Assembly: GCF_900324485.2 (NCBI RefSeq)
Contig: NC_046637.1
Span: 28,107,955-28,171,954, forward strand
Direction: 5' to 3'
From: Mastacembelus armatus
Taxonomy: Eukaryota > Chordata > Actinopteri > Synbranchiformes > Mastacembelidae
Length of the DNA: 64,000 bases
Positions 1 through 12,773 of this stretch are shown here, one piece after another. The notes below the pieces were generated by a model that was given only the letters and a program-made list of their open reading frames with translations, had not been told where the DNA came from and searched no databases. The position numbers and the translations under genes were made by a program. Positions within the stretch are counted from its first letter, which is position 1. Every line of letters begins with the position of its first letter.

Positions 1-3000
1 GAGGTCAGTGCCAGGTAGTCGGGAGGAGGATGCTGTGATTGTCAGGCGGTTGAGACTTTATGATTTCTGTGCATTTAGAAAATCTCCATGTTTGTGATCA
101 GCCACAACCCACTGCAAAAACAAGAGAAAACACAGGAACACAAGGTGAGTGCATATGTACAGTACCTGCATAGGTGACCATCAATCACTTGCTCACACTG
201 GGTCTCTCTTTTGCCACATGAATTCATTTGGGTGAAGTTTTATAAAATTCCTCTTAGCTTCTCAAATCTGTGTTAAGGGTGTGATCCCTCTGACAAGGGA
301 ATCCAAAGCTCGCCCTCAAAGCTACCAACCTGCTCAGGTATGCATTATTCCAGACGGGCACTTTTGGCACCATGTTAACAATATACTGAGAGAACTGCAT
401 GAGTAACATGAATCAAACCGTCATCCTGCAGCAGACCTGAGTCAAATGAGCAGTTTATAGTTTATAAATCACGATGTCTGCTCAAAGACATGATCACATG
501 ATCACAAAGGAAGAGCTTTTGTTTTGTTTTTTTTTAATAATAGTGTGGTACAACAGGTCAAAGATAAATCCAGTCTGATCCTTGCAGGATCTGCAGGTCC
601 TGAATACGTTTCAAGCAAACATCAATACAAGCTAATTCATTCCCCTAAACCAATCCTGTCCAGGCACTAGACCTTCTCCACCACAGCTACAGAGCTCTTG
701 CACAATATGTATAGTCAGGGCGTAAATGGATCATGTATGACTACATTTTCCAACAAAACAACTCTTGTCAGTTTCTGGATGGGCTTGTCAGTCAGGATTA
801 GACACATGAGCCACAGATGAAGCCCCCACTATCCATGAGTGAACTTATTTCAAATGGAAACCATTAGGGTATTTGTATGTTTCAGAGCCTGCCTCCACTT
901 TAGGGATACCTGTTTATTACAGACAACCAACAGACATAGGTGCCCGCTGTGGTTGTACACTGTGTGTGTCAGATTTAGACAATACATTTGCTGGCAGCCA
1001 AGAATTGCCACAGACATAGCAAAAGTCTGGGATGTTGTGTCTCCTGCCTACAGTGCTAATAGTTTAAATAAGGCTCATATATGAGCTTGAACCTCCCTCA
1101 TCATCTATGAATGATCGCCCTCAGCAACGGCTCTAAATCACACACAGGGGTGCTCCCAGTTCAGTTACTGCCTACTCATGTATATATATTAATCATTGGT
1201 ACGTTACACCCACTGTATGAAGACCCACGTTGTACATGCATTGAATCTATTTGTTGCATTCAATAGTATAGAATCAGCAGATTAGAGGAAGAGGATGAGG
1301 ACAAATAGGAAAATGTGCTGAGGCTCGTGGAGCATGATGAGAAGAAACAGAACACGAGGCAGAGGGCATTATATATCTGAATCAGAGTATTTCTTCATGC
1401 AGCTGTCTGCTGCTTTGGTCTCTGAGGATGAAGACCTGGTTTAGCTCCCACTGAGGTACACAGTGGACATCAATCACTGTACCTTGTGAATGCTGCTGGG
1501 GTACTTGCAAATGTAAGAGGCTGTTTCTCTTCCCGTTCCTCGATCTGCCTTGTGCATCCTACTCCCTGTAAGGCTACAGCCGTGGCACCAGAGATTAGTC
1601 TGAAACGATGCTGGTGTAAATCCCCACAAAGACTCACTGCTCACTCTCTGCTCTCCCCCTCCACTCACATACAGTGACTGCAGAGATGGAACAGGAGGCA
1701 GTGAGAACCAGGACCAGAGCTGCTGCCTCCGCAGGGTCCTAGTGTCCTTGGCGTGTTGCAAATTTTACCTTCACAATTAGGATCTAAATACGGTGCAAGT
1801 GGAGAAATATATTGTTGACAGTTATTTTCATTGCAGGCCTGAACAGATTCTTGTAGGACAGAAGACGACAACACATAATCCATAATCCATGATTTCTCTA
1901 AATCCACTTACAGATACAGATGTTACAGATGTTGTTGTTAAACAAGGTAAATATATGCATGCTAGATTTATTGCTAATGTTAGCACTAACTGTGCTAATT
2001 ATCTTAGCATCATTCTAAGATGATTACTTCCATTGCCAGCCCTGTAGAAAACCAGATAAATGCCCCAAATTTACTATCTTTGTGTTTTTGATAGTGTTTT
2101 GTTTAAAAATAAGCTGAACTGATTCATATGGGATATTATTTACATGTCAATGCCTGCAGTGGTTTCTTTTGCAGCCATGTTGCAGGCAGCCCATCGATAC
2201 ACCTGTATTTATTGCTGATAACTAAATGTACACTTTGATTTGTTTGTAGTTAAAGTCTGGATAATAAAATGTGAGTTAATCCTAATTATAACAGAATACT
2301 GCAAACACATCCTTTTCTTGTTGTGGCTCAAAGTTGCAGCCAACATTTGTTTCCCAGTTTGTAATGAGCACAACCAGGAGCCCTAATGTGTGTACAGTAG
2401 TTTTGCTGTTGAAACACTTGACGTGACCTCTTAGTGTTTCCTCACTACAAAGCTCATATCTCATCCCTTATCTCTTGTTGTCAGTCAGTAATGATTCAGG
2501 TAGTAATTCCATAGATTAAAGTGCCCTACAACACAAGATTTACTGAGACAGTGAGGCATTGATTGAGCCAGGCCTCAGCCTCCTCCATCTGAGGCTCCTG
2601 TTGCCACAGTGATCTTTTTCATATACAGTCCATCTCATTGCTCTTTCTGTGGAGAACAATGAAATCTGGAAGAGGGTAGGGCTGCTCTAATTAAGGATAA
2701 AGCTGCTAAGTCCTAGGTGTTTTGCATTTGCATTTCCACATGATTAAACAAATAACATTTGCATTTCACGGAAATGATGTCTTGCACCCTTTTCACCATT
2801 TGAAAGCATGTTTTAATTTGCAGCACCTCTCATAAATGGACTGAGTATTCTCATTCAGTAATACCCTTATTATAATAATGTAACTGGTTAAGTCACTGTG
2901 AGAACTGAGGTCTACACCTTCAGTGTACATATCAGTGCACTTCTGCATCAGAAGCAATAGAAAAGCATTTGCTGCTCTCACATTGTGAGCTACTGAATAA

Positions 3001-5174
3001 ACATAGTGTTTAAGGTTTATTATACAATGATTAGTTATTCTCTGGTTTCTGGTTCCAGCTTCTCAAACGTGAGAATCAAGGCAACTGACTGTTTAATCAG
3101 TTTAGTTAAAATCACACTGTGATGTCAGTTGCAGCCATGAAACATATGATAATGCATCATCATTGTAAACCATGATTTCAGAATATGTACCTGCATTTTT
3201 GTCTGTGGTCTCACAGTTCAAACACCTTTTACCTTAATATATCACACATATAACTTTTTGTAATTAGATTCTTTCATTTTCATGTGACCCTGGGGTGATA
3301 TACAATCATTTAATGTTGTCATTTAATTATAAGTTAACATCACATGTCTCTTCCTGTCAATACTTGACACATGCCTGGACAGCAGAATGTAAGAAACTAC
3401 AGCTCAGTTTAGTGGAGGGGTTTAATGGGCAGCGATTATTACTGTTGTCATGGTGAAAACGCATGAAGATGTCTAAGGAAAGCTGGTCAGACATGCACAT
3501 GCCTGTGTACCACTTCATATGATGGGAGCAACAGCATGTGTTTTGTTGTCGAGCACTGCATGAGTGTAACTGTCTGTTTGCATCTGCATCCAGGCATGTA
3601 CACCTGGCGCGTGTGCGTTGTGAAAAAGAGAGAGCGTGGGTATCAGGTGTTGACTCATGATAAAAATAGCAGAGTCTTGCTCGGCCGGCAGCACCAATCA
3701 CTGGCACCACAAATACAATGGTTTCCATGGCAACCTTGAAAATAGACTCCACATTCGCACTCAGAAATAGCAAAGGACGCTGCACTAACCCCAGAGAGCC
3801 CCTGCTGCCAATAATAACTACCCGTAGACGCGGACACACAAATGTCAGCTGCAGTCAGGAATAAAATTACATTTACCGAAACATAATTACTGCAACCTAC
3901 ACGAACAATCAACTCAAATTTAAATGCACATTTAGCATGACTGTACTGAGACATGGGAGAGCATCAACCAGCTTTGTGCTTTAATAACATCAAAGCCAAA
4001 ATAAAAAGAAATCGTTCAGTCAGACTGATCTTTACAAATGTCTAACGAAATGTACTAACAAGCATCTGTCAAGTCATATTTTCAGACATCTTCAGCAAAA
4101 ATGTGTTGGAGTGATATTACAGGAGATAAAGGGCGAAGTGATGAATGTTGCCTTGGGGACACTTGGGGAGGAAGGTCTATACCACAGTCCAACAGAGGAC
4201 GGAGAAACGACTGAAACACACAAGACAGAAATAATATTTGTTGGGGTATTCTCCTGATGATCAACCAGTCCGAGGAGTAACATTATTGATAATCATGGAT
4301 CACAATAACAGGTTTTGGAGTGATTTATATTAGAGATGCTATTTTGAATCACTGTGTCCCTGGAAACAGATTTGAAAAGGCTAAAAAGTAAAATGTAGAA
4401 TTTGAATTATTGTCAGGGAGGCAGCTGCTTTGGTGCAGATGGATTAACAGACTCAATAATGTCTGTTCAAAAAGTTCAGCATTAAAAACATTAACAGCTT
4501 CAGATGAATCCAGAGGCTAATGTAAATAAACACATTTACAAAGTTCACTGTTGTGAACATTTTATTATATTTATTATATTATTATATTTATACACTTTTT
4601 ACTCCTGTACATTTATATCACATCTATTTAAGGTTAGATTACACAACATGATATAAAACTGACAACATGAGCTCCACCTTCACCAGCTCCAACATTAAAT
4701 GCTGCACAAACATTATTAAATAATATATATAAAAACCCTCACTGGTCATTTTCTGCATAAAAAGTATATTTTTTAACTTTTCATTAAGTTTGTTAACGAT
4801 GATAATTTTATTTGAGAATCGGTTTCTGAATTACAGAAATGAAAGTTGAGGCCTGACTTCACGGCCGCAGTGTTGAGCTACACACACACACGATGAGACT
4901 GTCGGTCTCTGAGAAACATGTTTGCTGAGTCATCTGGATAATTGATCCTTTTAGATCAATCCAGTTTGATGGAGTGCTGGGTTTGACAGGTTTATCCACA
5001 CACCCGCTGAACGGACCCGTGAAGGCGCCGGTTCTGCCAGATGGTGGCAGTGTGTCCACTGTAATGCACATGTGCTGTTGCAGCAGATTAGAGTAACATC
5101 TCTATAAGCGACTGTCCTGTTTGCTTTGCATGGCAGCTGTAACTGTATGTGCTCACATTTAAATGCATCTGCAC

Positions 5175-5224
5175 TACACACACAGTAACACACAGTAACA
5201 CACAGTAACACACAGTAACACACA
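5175..5224. repeat. 10-bp tandem repeat
   Basis: About five tandem copies of a 10-bp unit (acacacagta). It is a short satellite tract with no coding context. Confidence 0.85.
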
Positions 5225-5725
5225 GCTGTTCTTCTCTGTTATCATAAGGAGTCTCAAAGACACAAATGTCAACGTCACGCAGCGCAAACGCAGGAGGTCA
5301 CTGGACGTCACCCGGGGGACTATGGATGTTTCATGACAACTTCATGAAAACTTCACATATCTTTGTTTGTTGTTTAGTTTATTTCGAATATGTGAGTAAA
5401 GAAAAGTACATAAATAAAAACTAGGAAGACAAAACTATGTCAATAACAACAACAAAAGAAAACTAGTGTAGATGAAGGTACATTAGGAAACACGTTACAT
5501 ATAAACACGTTATACATCAACACGTGGACTTATTCAATCCCACTCCTTTACCATCAGATCAATATCATTTAAACTGTTTATTTACATCTAGTTTCCTGAG
5601 TAAATAAGTTCATTTGCTTTATTTATACCATATACTATATATTCTACACTATATGCTAAACTACACGTATCTTCATTTGGACGGACGTCTGACTGACCAA
5701 CATGGATAAAAACATTTTGAAAAGA

Positions 5726-6003
5726 TACCAGTCCTACCAGTACACAGATACCAGTACTACCAGTACACAGATACCAGTACTACCAGTACACAGATACCAG
5801 TCCTACCAGTACACAGATACCAGTACTACCAGTACACAGATACCAGTCCTACCAGTACACAGATACCAGTACTACCAGTACACAGATACCAGTCCTACCA
5901 GTACACAGATACCAGTACTACCAGTACACAGATACCAGTCCTACCAGTACACAGATACCAGTCCTACCAGTACACAGATACCAGTCCTACCAGTACACAG
6001 ATG
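5726..6003. repeat. 23-bp minisatellite, about 12 copies
   Basis: The unit is 23 bp (agtcctaccagtacacagat plus acc). About 12 copies run head to tail. A single position is C or A in each copy, and the order of variants along the array is C A A C A C A C A C C C, so part of the array alternates as a 46-bp dimer. All reading frames stay open because the unit contains no stop, so the apparent 100-residue protein here is an artefact. Confidence 0.95.
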
Positions 6004-8567
6004 ATACTACATAATAGTGTAGTAGTATCTATAACTATAGCAAGCAGCTGTTCTCCAGAGAAGAAATTGATTTCATTTAGCTGATGGAGCGCTGTTGGCC
6101 GGGATGGTTATTACCCAACGTGCTGCCACCGCCACAGAGCTGCACCTCATTTATAATTCACAACTGAACTGGAAATCTTCCCAGAGCAGAGCACCCATCC
6201 TCCAGTCCGCTGGCTGGATCAACGCTGCTATCTGATACTTCCTGACAGCATGTACATCAAGTTGAATCAGCTTTGTGAGAAAGTAAATACTGTCCCTGTT
6301 GAATTAATTCACGTTTGGTGAACCAGTGAGGAGGTGCAGCAGCAGGACAACGTGTAAAATAAACTACATGTTCAGACTAATCGAGAAAAACATGGATCTC
6401 TGAAGTGTTTTTAGCGTTTTCAGCCAACAGTGAAGGGGGTGCACTCTGTCACAGCACAGGCAGTGTTTACAGGATCAGCTTATTGTCAGTCCTGATATTT
6501 CCATGGGATTTATCGACTATTTATTGGAACTTCAATTTAAATAATACACTGTCAGCTGCAGCAAAAAGCCATCATTTGTTTAGCCGAAGCAGCTTGTGTG
6601 TGTTTCATGTGTGTGTGTCTCAGTGTCCTTAAGCTAAAAACACACGTGGTAATGATGGGTAATTACTGAGATCAATGTCACATTATTATACAGCGGAGGT
6701 TCAGATGCATCACATCTGCACGACGCGGTCTAAACAACACAGCTTCATATCTGAACCACAGATATTTATGATGTGTGTCGTTGCTGTGCAGTGTACGGAC
6801 CATGTGTCAAATGACCTGTGAAGGCCACAGTTTACACTGGCAGCAGAGAGCGGACTGAGAGCCTGCTGGTTTATATTTCAGGAGCTAACTCATATAATTT
6901 GTTCTTGTTGCTTCAGCATGAAAACAGCTGGATTCTGGGGCTGAGATTAGGGAAACACACAATCAGTGACACTTCCTGGAAAAACTGTAGCCGTGTTCAG
7001 CAATGAAGGAATGAAGCTCAGATTCAAAGGGGGTTGTCTTTGTCTCTTATGTAAACGCCATAATATAAACGAGACCGTGAGAAAACGTAAACATGGATCC
7101 TTCCCAACATCCAGCCAAAAGAAGAAAGATGATTATAGCAGGAAATATTACGGCTCTCTGGAGGAGTCAATCAATATGTGGCATGTTCTCCTGGGACAGT
7201 CGCTTCCTCATTTGTAAAAGCTGATATTGACTGAGCTCTTTTCACAGTCCATGTTCTGACACATCCGTGACTTCCCCGAACACTTTAGTCTGTTTCCATT
7301 GGAAAATGTGAGCGGAAGGGGAAGGATAGGCCATGAATCCATTCGATCTGCATGTGCTGTATCGTCCTCATTCCTCATTAGCAATGAATGATTTGCTAAA
7401 TACACTGAAAAGGTGCTGGTTCCTCATGGCAGCGTATAAAAACTCCACGTAGGGATTTTATTTGACGTTTAGCATAAAATTGTCTTTACATTACAAAGTC
7501 AGATTCACTCCTTTGACCTCAAACTTGACAAAAATCCAAAGCGTTTGCAGAAACTTTAATTCCAGAGTTCAGCTTATATGAACATTAGCAGCTTTGAGCA
7601 TAACGTTTTTTATAAATTAAGTCTGTTTAGGCTTTTTGTCCAAAGGCTGGGAAAGACATTGATTTCATTCTAGGTCTTGGGAGTTTTGTTGGTGGTGTCA
7701 TTTTGTCATGTAGGTGAGACCTGGCTGGGTGACTGGACCGTGCGTTGAAGTCCTGCCCTGATTCCTCGACACAGGTTCAACATTTGAATCACCAGAGTTG
7801 CGTGTCAACCCAGATGACAGCAAAACGTGTCTCTGGAGCCTGTTTGCTTTTCTGTCTTTTGGCACTTTAATAAGCATCTTCTGTCAATCCCATCCCACAT
7901 GTGTTTACATGCACAGTCACGTCTTTGGCTTAATTTCTCCCATGTTTTCGAAATTGCACATCACACAAAGCATATTTTTCTGTTTCTGCCTGTACCAGGG
8001 TCAGATTCTGCACAAACCCTTCTAAGTTTTAGGGCCAGACCGACCTCTCCACCTCATCTTCCAAATGTGCCCTGTACTGCTTATACGACATGCCATCATC
8101 TCATGCTGCGCACGCTGCTCTCTCCATTTAAAGTCATTTCAGACCCGTGTGCACCATTTCATCTTCACGTCGTCGTACCCCTGAGGGTTTCTGTGTGAAA
8201 TGACCTCGTGAATAAAAGATCGATTACACGTTCTGGACGTCTATAGAGCTGGATGGTCGTCTGTCACGTTGACGTCTGCATCCCTTCACAGTCCCAGTCA
8301 CAACGTGGGTTCTAACATATGTACCCTGTGCCTCACACCCTCATCACCTTCCCAGGACATCAGGGTCATGTAGGTGCATTTTCTAATGTATCTCTGTTGT
8401 GCATGTTGTTTATGGCCGTGCCTGCTGATTTCCCAGGTGTAGGATTCTTACTGCCGTGCTGTTAAATTGCCACATGTCACAGCACCTGTTGGTTTTCAGT
8501 GCTGCCTGTCAGTTGTTGTGACAGATAACATCACAATAAGTGTCGCGCCCTCCAGTTGCCAGCGTAG

Positions 8568-8569
<2 letters not shown>

Positions 8570-8612
<43 letters not shown>
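8570..8612. repeat. (TA)n dinucleotide tract
   Basis: About 21 uninterrupted TA steps. It is a simple microsatellite with no gene nearby. Confidence 0.95.
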
Positions 8613-8616
<4 letters not shown>

Positions 8617-9411
8617 GACGTAGTGTAGTGGATTATGTCTAAACTTACAACTACATTCCAGTGTTGTCCCAGTGGGATTGGATTACCAACCATGGAACGC
8701 TGACAACTGCACAGGGGAACCAAACTCCAGGGGCTGTGGCGGCTCCAGGATTTGTATCATCTGGTTTGAGAGACTGAAGTTAATGTTGATTTAAAGGCGT
8801 ACACTAAAATATAAAAGGTCTGTTTGCATGAAGCATAAATGTGTTGTTGGTCCCACTTTGTCACCTGATGTCAGCGTCTCGTCCATTACGTGTTTTAAGA
8901 AGCTAATTTTATATGGTCTTATTTTGTCCCCTAACAGCTGGGACTCTCCATACTGCCTCTTCATGCACATCACGTCCTGAGCAGTTCACACACACCGAGT
9001 GTTTGACTTGTCCTTTACTGCAGCAGCAGCTTAATAAGATGCACCAAAGCATGAAGACGTCATGAGTGTGTCATTGCTGGTTCATGCACCTTTTAATAAA
9101 AGCCTTTAAGAGAAACACATCATGGTGAGAGCCAGTTTAAGAATCTACTGACCAGACCAGATGTTTGACCAGACCAGATGTTGTGAATGACAATCAGCAT
9201 GTTCAATACAAAATGATGAAGATTTGACATAGTGTGGCTGATTTCATACAAATAACTAGATGTTGTGGATGAAGCAGAGAGTGAAATATTCCCACTCACT
9301 ATGTTTGACCCAAACATCTTAATGTGCATATTTGTATTTGTTTTATTTGGATATTTGTTTTAGTTCTTCAGTCTTTATAATACCTCAGTCCTCTCTGTCT
9401 AGAATTAGAGA

Positions 9412-9434
9412 GGGGGGGGGGGGGGGGGGGGGGG
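9412..9434 (+). repeat. Run of 23 G
   Basis: An uninterrupted 23-G homopolymer about 50-70 bp upstream of the likely AMIGO1 first exon. It could form a G-quadruplex on the coding strand. Its length is also prone to sequencing error. Confidence 0.85.
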
Positions 9435-9479
9435 AGAAAGAGGAAATGTGACACACCCCCTGATCTGCTGTTTGCGCCC

Positions 9480-9763
9480 TCAGATCAACTATCAGATGGT
9501 TTCCACACCAGTCCAGACCGCACACAGGCTTTTCCGGTCATATGTTCGCCTGCGCGTCCCAGTGACGAACCGCAGGGACCGAGGACCACACGGGCGATCG
9601 CTGCGGCTGTACCGAAGAGGATGCGACTGTCCTGCAGCGGATCATCTGCAAGTCCAGCTCCACTGTTGAAGACTTGAGACTGTTCTCGCTCCGGATCTTA
9701 AGAGACCGACAAAAGCTCTTGCGCAGCCGGGCCGGACCGCGCCGGGACAGTGTTAGTGGCACA
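9480..9763 (+). promoter_or_regulatory. AMIGO1: Likely AMIGO1 5' UTR exon and CpG-rich promoter
   Basis: A GC- and CpG-rich block (about 9540-9760) ends at a consensus donor, CACA|GTAAGG, with exon end 9763. It is followed by a 256-bp intron closing at the acceptor TTACAG (10019). This matches a non-coding first exon spliced to the exon that carries the AMIGO1 start codon. The left end and transcription start are not visible, so the start given is approximate. Confidence 0.5.
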
Positions 9764-10023
9764 GTAAGGAGATGTGATCATGGGACGGTGATGGGGGGAG
9801 GCCCTTATTAAAGGGCAGTGTGAGAATAATCATTTGGGAGGTGTAGCTTGTTTTTAATGTGACGACGAGGTTTAAATCACTGATGTGTTAATGTGACGTG
9901 TTTGGCTGAGCAGTCAGAACTTTTGAACAAAGCCCTGGCTGCTGCAGTGCACCCAGAGGTGCTGCATGTACTTTGTTGTCTCCTGTGAATTGATCTCCGT
10001 CTATGATATGTCCTTACAGATCC

Positions 10024-10047
10024 ATGGCTCCTCACTCTGACGACTAG
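10024..10047 (+). promoter_or_regulatory. Upstream ORF of 7 codons in the AMIGO1 leader
   Basis: Four bases into the second leader exon is an ATG in a strong context (ATCCATGG). It opens a 7-residue frame, M-A-P-H-S-D-D, closed by TAG at 10045-10047, 41 bases before the main ATG. The main ATG has a weaker-looking context (cacgATGG). This arrangement would be expected to reduce or regulate main-frame initiation by leaky scanning or reinitiation. The role is inference. Confidence 0.6.
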
Positions 10048-10088
10048 GTGAACTAATCCAGGCTCCTGTAGTTCATAATCCGGACACG

Positions 10089-11609
10089 ATGGGGGTCTCG
10101 CTGTGTATTTCCCATCATGCTGCTGATGAAGTGCATAGACGAAGAAGAGGCTTCTTCGCGGTTCTTCCTCTGGTTTTACTGTTAGCAGCACTGGGAGTCA
10201 GTGGGCAGTTACTGGGCAGCCCTCTGGACTGTCGCAAGACCTGTGTGTGCGCCAGCAACATCATCAGCTGCTCCAAGATGAATCTAACCAACGTTCCCAG
10301 CGCTCTGCCACAGTACGCGAGCGTTCTGGATCTCAGCTTCAATTTCATCACCAAGCTGCGTGCTGAGTGGACGCCTGACAAACTCAGCAGGCTACACAGT
10401 CTGATGCTCAGCCACAACAACCTCACCTTTCTGTCCTCTGAGGCTTTTGTGTATGTGACAGAGCTCCGTTACCTGGACCTGTCCTCTAACAGCCTCCGCC
10501 TGCTGGACGAGTTCATCTTTGAGCCGCTGGAGCACTTGGAGGTGCTGCTGTTGTACAACAACCGCATCTCTCAGATCGATCGCTCTGCCTTCTCTGGCCT
10601 TGTGAGTCTGAAAAGACTCTACCTGAGTGAGAACCAAATCTCACGCTTCCCCTTGGAGCTGGTGAAGGAGCGGAGCCGCCTGGAAAATATTAGCCTGTTG
10701 GATGTGTCGTCCAACCGAATCAAACACCTGCCCTTCCACGAGCTTCAGGTTCTGCCTGCCTGGATCACGAATGGTCTGTACTTCCACAACAACCCTCTGC
10801 TCTGCAGCTGTGAGCTGTACAATGTTGTGGCCCGTTGGTTCCTCAAGGAGCTCAGCTCAGCCACTGACTTCAAGAACAGCCACACCTGTGTGCTGCCAGG
10901 TCCACAGAAAGACAAAATAACCACACTGGATCTGGACAGGGTCGGTCTGAACTGTAGCCAGGTCAAAATGTTGGGGGAAGAAGCCTACCTGGAGCAGTCC
11001 CTGGTGCTGGACTGTGACACCAGGCAGAAAGACATGATGAAGACCTGGGCCCTGCCAGGAAACATCCCAGTGTCTCAAGCAAACAGGACTGCAGTGGTGC
11101 GTCCTGACGGCAAACTCCAGATCGGGCCTCTGAAAGCAGAAGACTCAGGGGTCTATACCTGCTATGCCACAAGCGACTCCATCAATGAGACGCTGTATGT
11201 AACTGTAGTGGTGTTTAATTCCACCATGAGCGGTGGACTGGACAACCTGAAAACGGCCTACACCACCCTGGTAGCGTGCTTGGTCAGTCTAGTTATGGTT
11301 CTCGTCTACCTCTACCTCACACCCTGCCGCTGCAGTTTCTGTCCGGGACACGGCCTGGACAAAAACGACACCATAGACAGTCTCCACTCTTCAATCATTA
11401 GCGTCTCTCAGACAGGGCAGGAAAGAGGGGAAGGCGGAGGCTTCCCCTACAGACAGGTGGCCTTCCTGGACCCTAAGGACCAGCCGGAGCAGAACGGGAG
11501 GTTGAACCCCACAGGTCAGGAAGACGAGAATTGGAAAGGCGACAACAGAGAAAGAAGCAGGCCGGAGTCCGTCAGCTCTGTGTGCTCTGATACCCCCATG
11601 GTGGTGTAA
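10089..11609 (+). CDS. AMIGO1: AMIGO1, LRR/Ig neuronal adhesion protein (complete)
   Basis: This single coding exon encodes 506 residues. AMIGO proteins are type I membrane proteins of neurons that promote neurite growth, and AMIGO1 is known as an auxiliary subunit of Kv2.1 channels. In the sequence: a basic N-terminus then a hydrophobic signal segment (about 21-39), a Cys-rich LRR cap (48-61), about six leucine-rich repeats (75-230), an LRR C-terminal cap (238-290), one Ig domain with cysteines at 309 and 358 and the DSGVYTC motif, a transmembrane helix (about 388-410) followed by YLTPCRC, and a cytosolic tail. The tail ends SVCSDTPMVV, nearly the AMIGO1 terminus (SVFSDTPIVV in human), which favours AMIGO1 over AMIGO2 and AMIGO3. 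No other Met precedes the LRR region, so the start is secure. An intronless coding region is normal for the family. The gene is close to the usual length of about 493. Confidence 0.94.
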   Translation: MGVSLCISHHAADEVHRRRRGFFAVLPLVLLLAALGVSGQLLGSPLDCRKTCVCASNIISCSKMNLTNVPSALPQYASVLDLSFNFITKLRAEWTPDKLSRLHSLMLSHNNLTFLSSEAFVYVTELRYLDLSSNSLRLLDEFIFEPLEHLEVLLLYNNRISQIDRSAFSGLVSLKRLYLSENQISRFPLELVKERSRLENISLLDVSSNRIKHLPFHELQVLPAWITNGLYFHNNPLLCSCELYNVVARWFLKELSSATDFKNSHTCVLPGPQKDKITTLDLDRVGLNCSQVKMLGEEAYLEQSLVLDCDTRQKDMMKTWALPGNIPVSQANRTAVVRPDGKLQIGPLKAEDSGVYTCYATSDSINETLYVTVVVFNSTMSGGLDNLKTAYTTLVACLVSLVMVLVYLYLTPCRCSFCPGHGLDKNDTIDSLHSSIISVSQTGQERGEGGGFPYRQVAFLDPKDQPEQNGRLNPTGQEDENWKGDNRERSRPESVSSVCSDTPMVV

Positions 11610-11734
11610 CTTTCAGCAGCAAACTCTGCAGGGTAAGACGGTGATCAGGCTTTGAAAAGCATCTTCCAAACAAAGGTTAAACTTTAGTCGGCCTCCGCAG
11701 CTTGTGGCACTGCTGCAGTAGCATGTACTGTTAA

Positions 11735-11740
11735 AATAAA
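11735..11740 (+). terminator. Candidate AMIGO1 polyadenylation signal
   Basis: AATAAA lies 126 bp after the AMIGO1 stop. Family 3' UTRs are often longer, so a distal site may also exist. Confidence 0.4.
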
Positions 11741-12773
11741 CATCAGTGTAACCAAACAGAATCCCATTAATGCATAGAAACATGGTAAAAACTGTATTTC
11801 AGGTCATGAGTTTGTCTCATACGTTTGTAAAGACAAAAAAAAACTATATTCAAAAACAATTTCAATATTTCAATCCATGCTGTTATGATTGTCACTAGTT
11901 TTCCTGCCAGATGTTGGCTGCCCCTGCCAGATGTTGGCTGCCCCTGCCAGAAAACTCTATGCAAATAAGAAAACAATGAAGAAAAGTAATGAGACAAACA
12001 GCATGAAAAGATTTCGGCATGTTATTTCTGACTTCAGCTTGTTTCTGCTGCACTTTTAGTAACACACACCAACATGTCTATGCACCGGGATTCTTGGCAC
12101 AACACAAACATGAAAAGCTGTAAAGACGTTGGACAGAAGCTACAGCTTGAAGCAAGAGGTTCATGTTATGCAGTGCTCACGTAATTATTACCGTTTCAGT
12201 GTATTAAGTGTTTCTAGTTTAAGTTACATTCCTGACTTTGGACTCTTTACACTACTCTCATGCAATTTAGTCATTTTAAATGATTTTAGATTTGAGAGGG
12301 ATATTTAAGAAAGTACATTTTTGAATACTGCTTACCTAAGGAATCATTGGCAGCTTTACCAGTGCAAAGGAAAACAAAAGCATAAAGATCAACCAGGCTG
12401 CATCCAGAGCTGTGGCCATTATTTAAATATAACAACAATCAGACTTTATGTGTTGCTGAAACTAATATCTGATGGTTTAATGCTTAATATGTGCTTAATA
12501 TCAGCATAATTATTAACAGACAGCTGCACCTGAAATATTCATTAAAGATTTGTTTATTTTATTAGAGTCATTTAAATGCATGGTGCCTTCCACAGTGCAA
12601 AGCAACACATTTGTCCCTGGCTGCATGTCAGATTCCTCTACATGTGCATCGTTTTATTAGGAACAAAAGATCAGAATTTCTCCACTGAGGGAATTTATCA
12701 GTAAACTAACGTTCCCTTAAGGGTCTGCAGAAGTATCACAGTTTCTTATTTAACAAAGACAATAATAAGCTGG

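Larger units (their letters stand above)
1..9440. other. Gene-free stretch left of AMIGO1
   Basis: I see no exon that I can support on either strand. The open frames are short, have no family signature and no consistent splice signals. The stretch holds simple repeats (listed separately at 5175-5224, 5726-6003, 8570-8612 and 9412-9434) and otherwise ordinary AT-leaning unique sequence. Distal regulatory DNA for AMIGO1 may lie here, but nothing in the sequence proves it. Confidence 0.6.

Noticed and set aside
1474-1907. Overlapping open frames of 60-95 residues on both strands
   Set aside because: Short, mutually overlapping and without domain or splice support; typical of chance frames in non-coding DNA.
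5702-6004. 100-residue open frame rich in YQYTDTS repeats
   Set aside because: It is a translation of the 23-bp minisatellite. The unit lacks stops in every frame, so the frame has no meaning.
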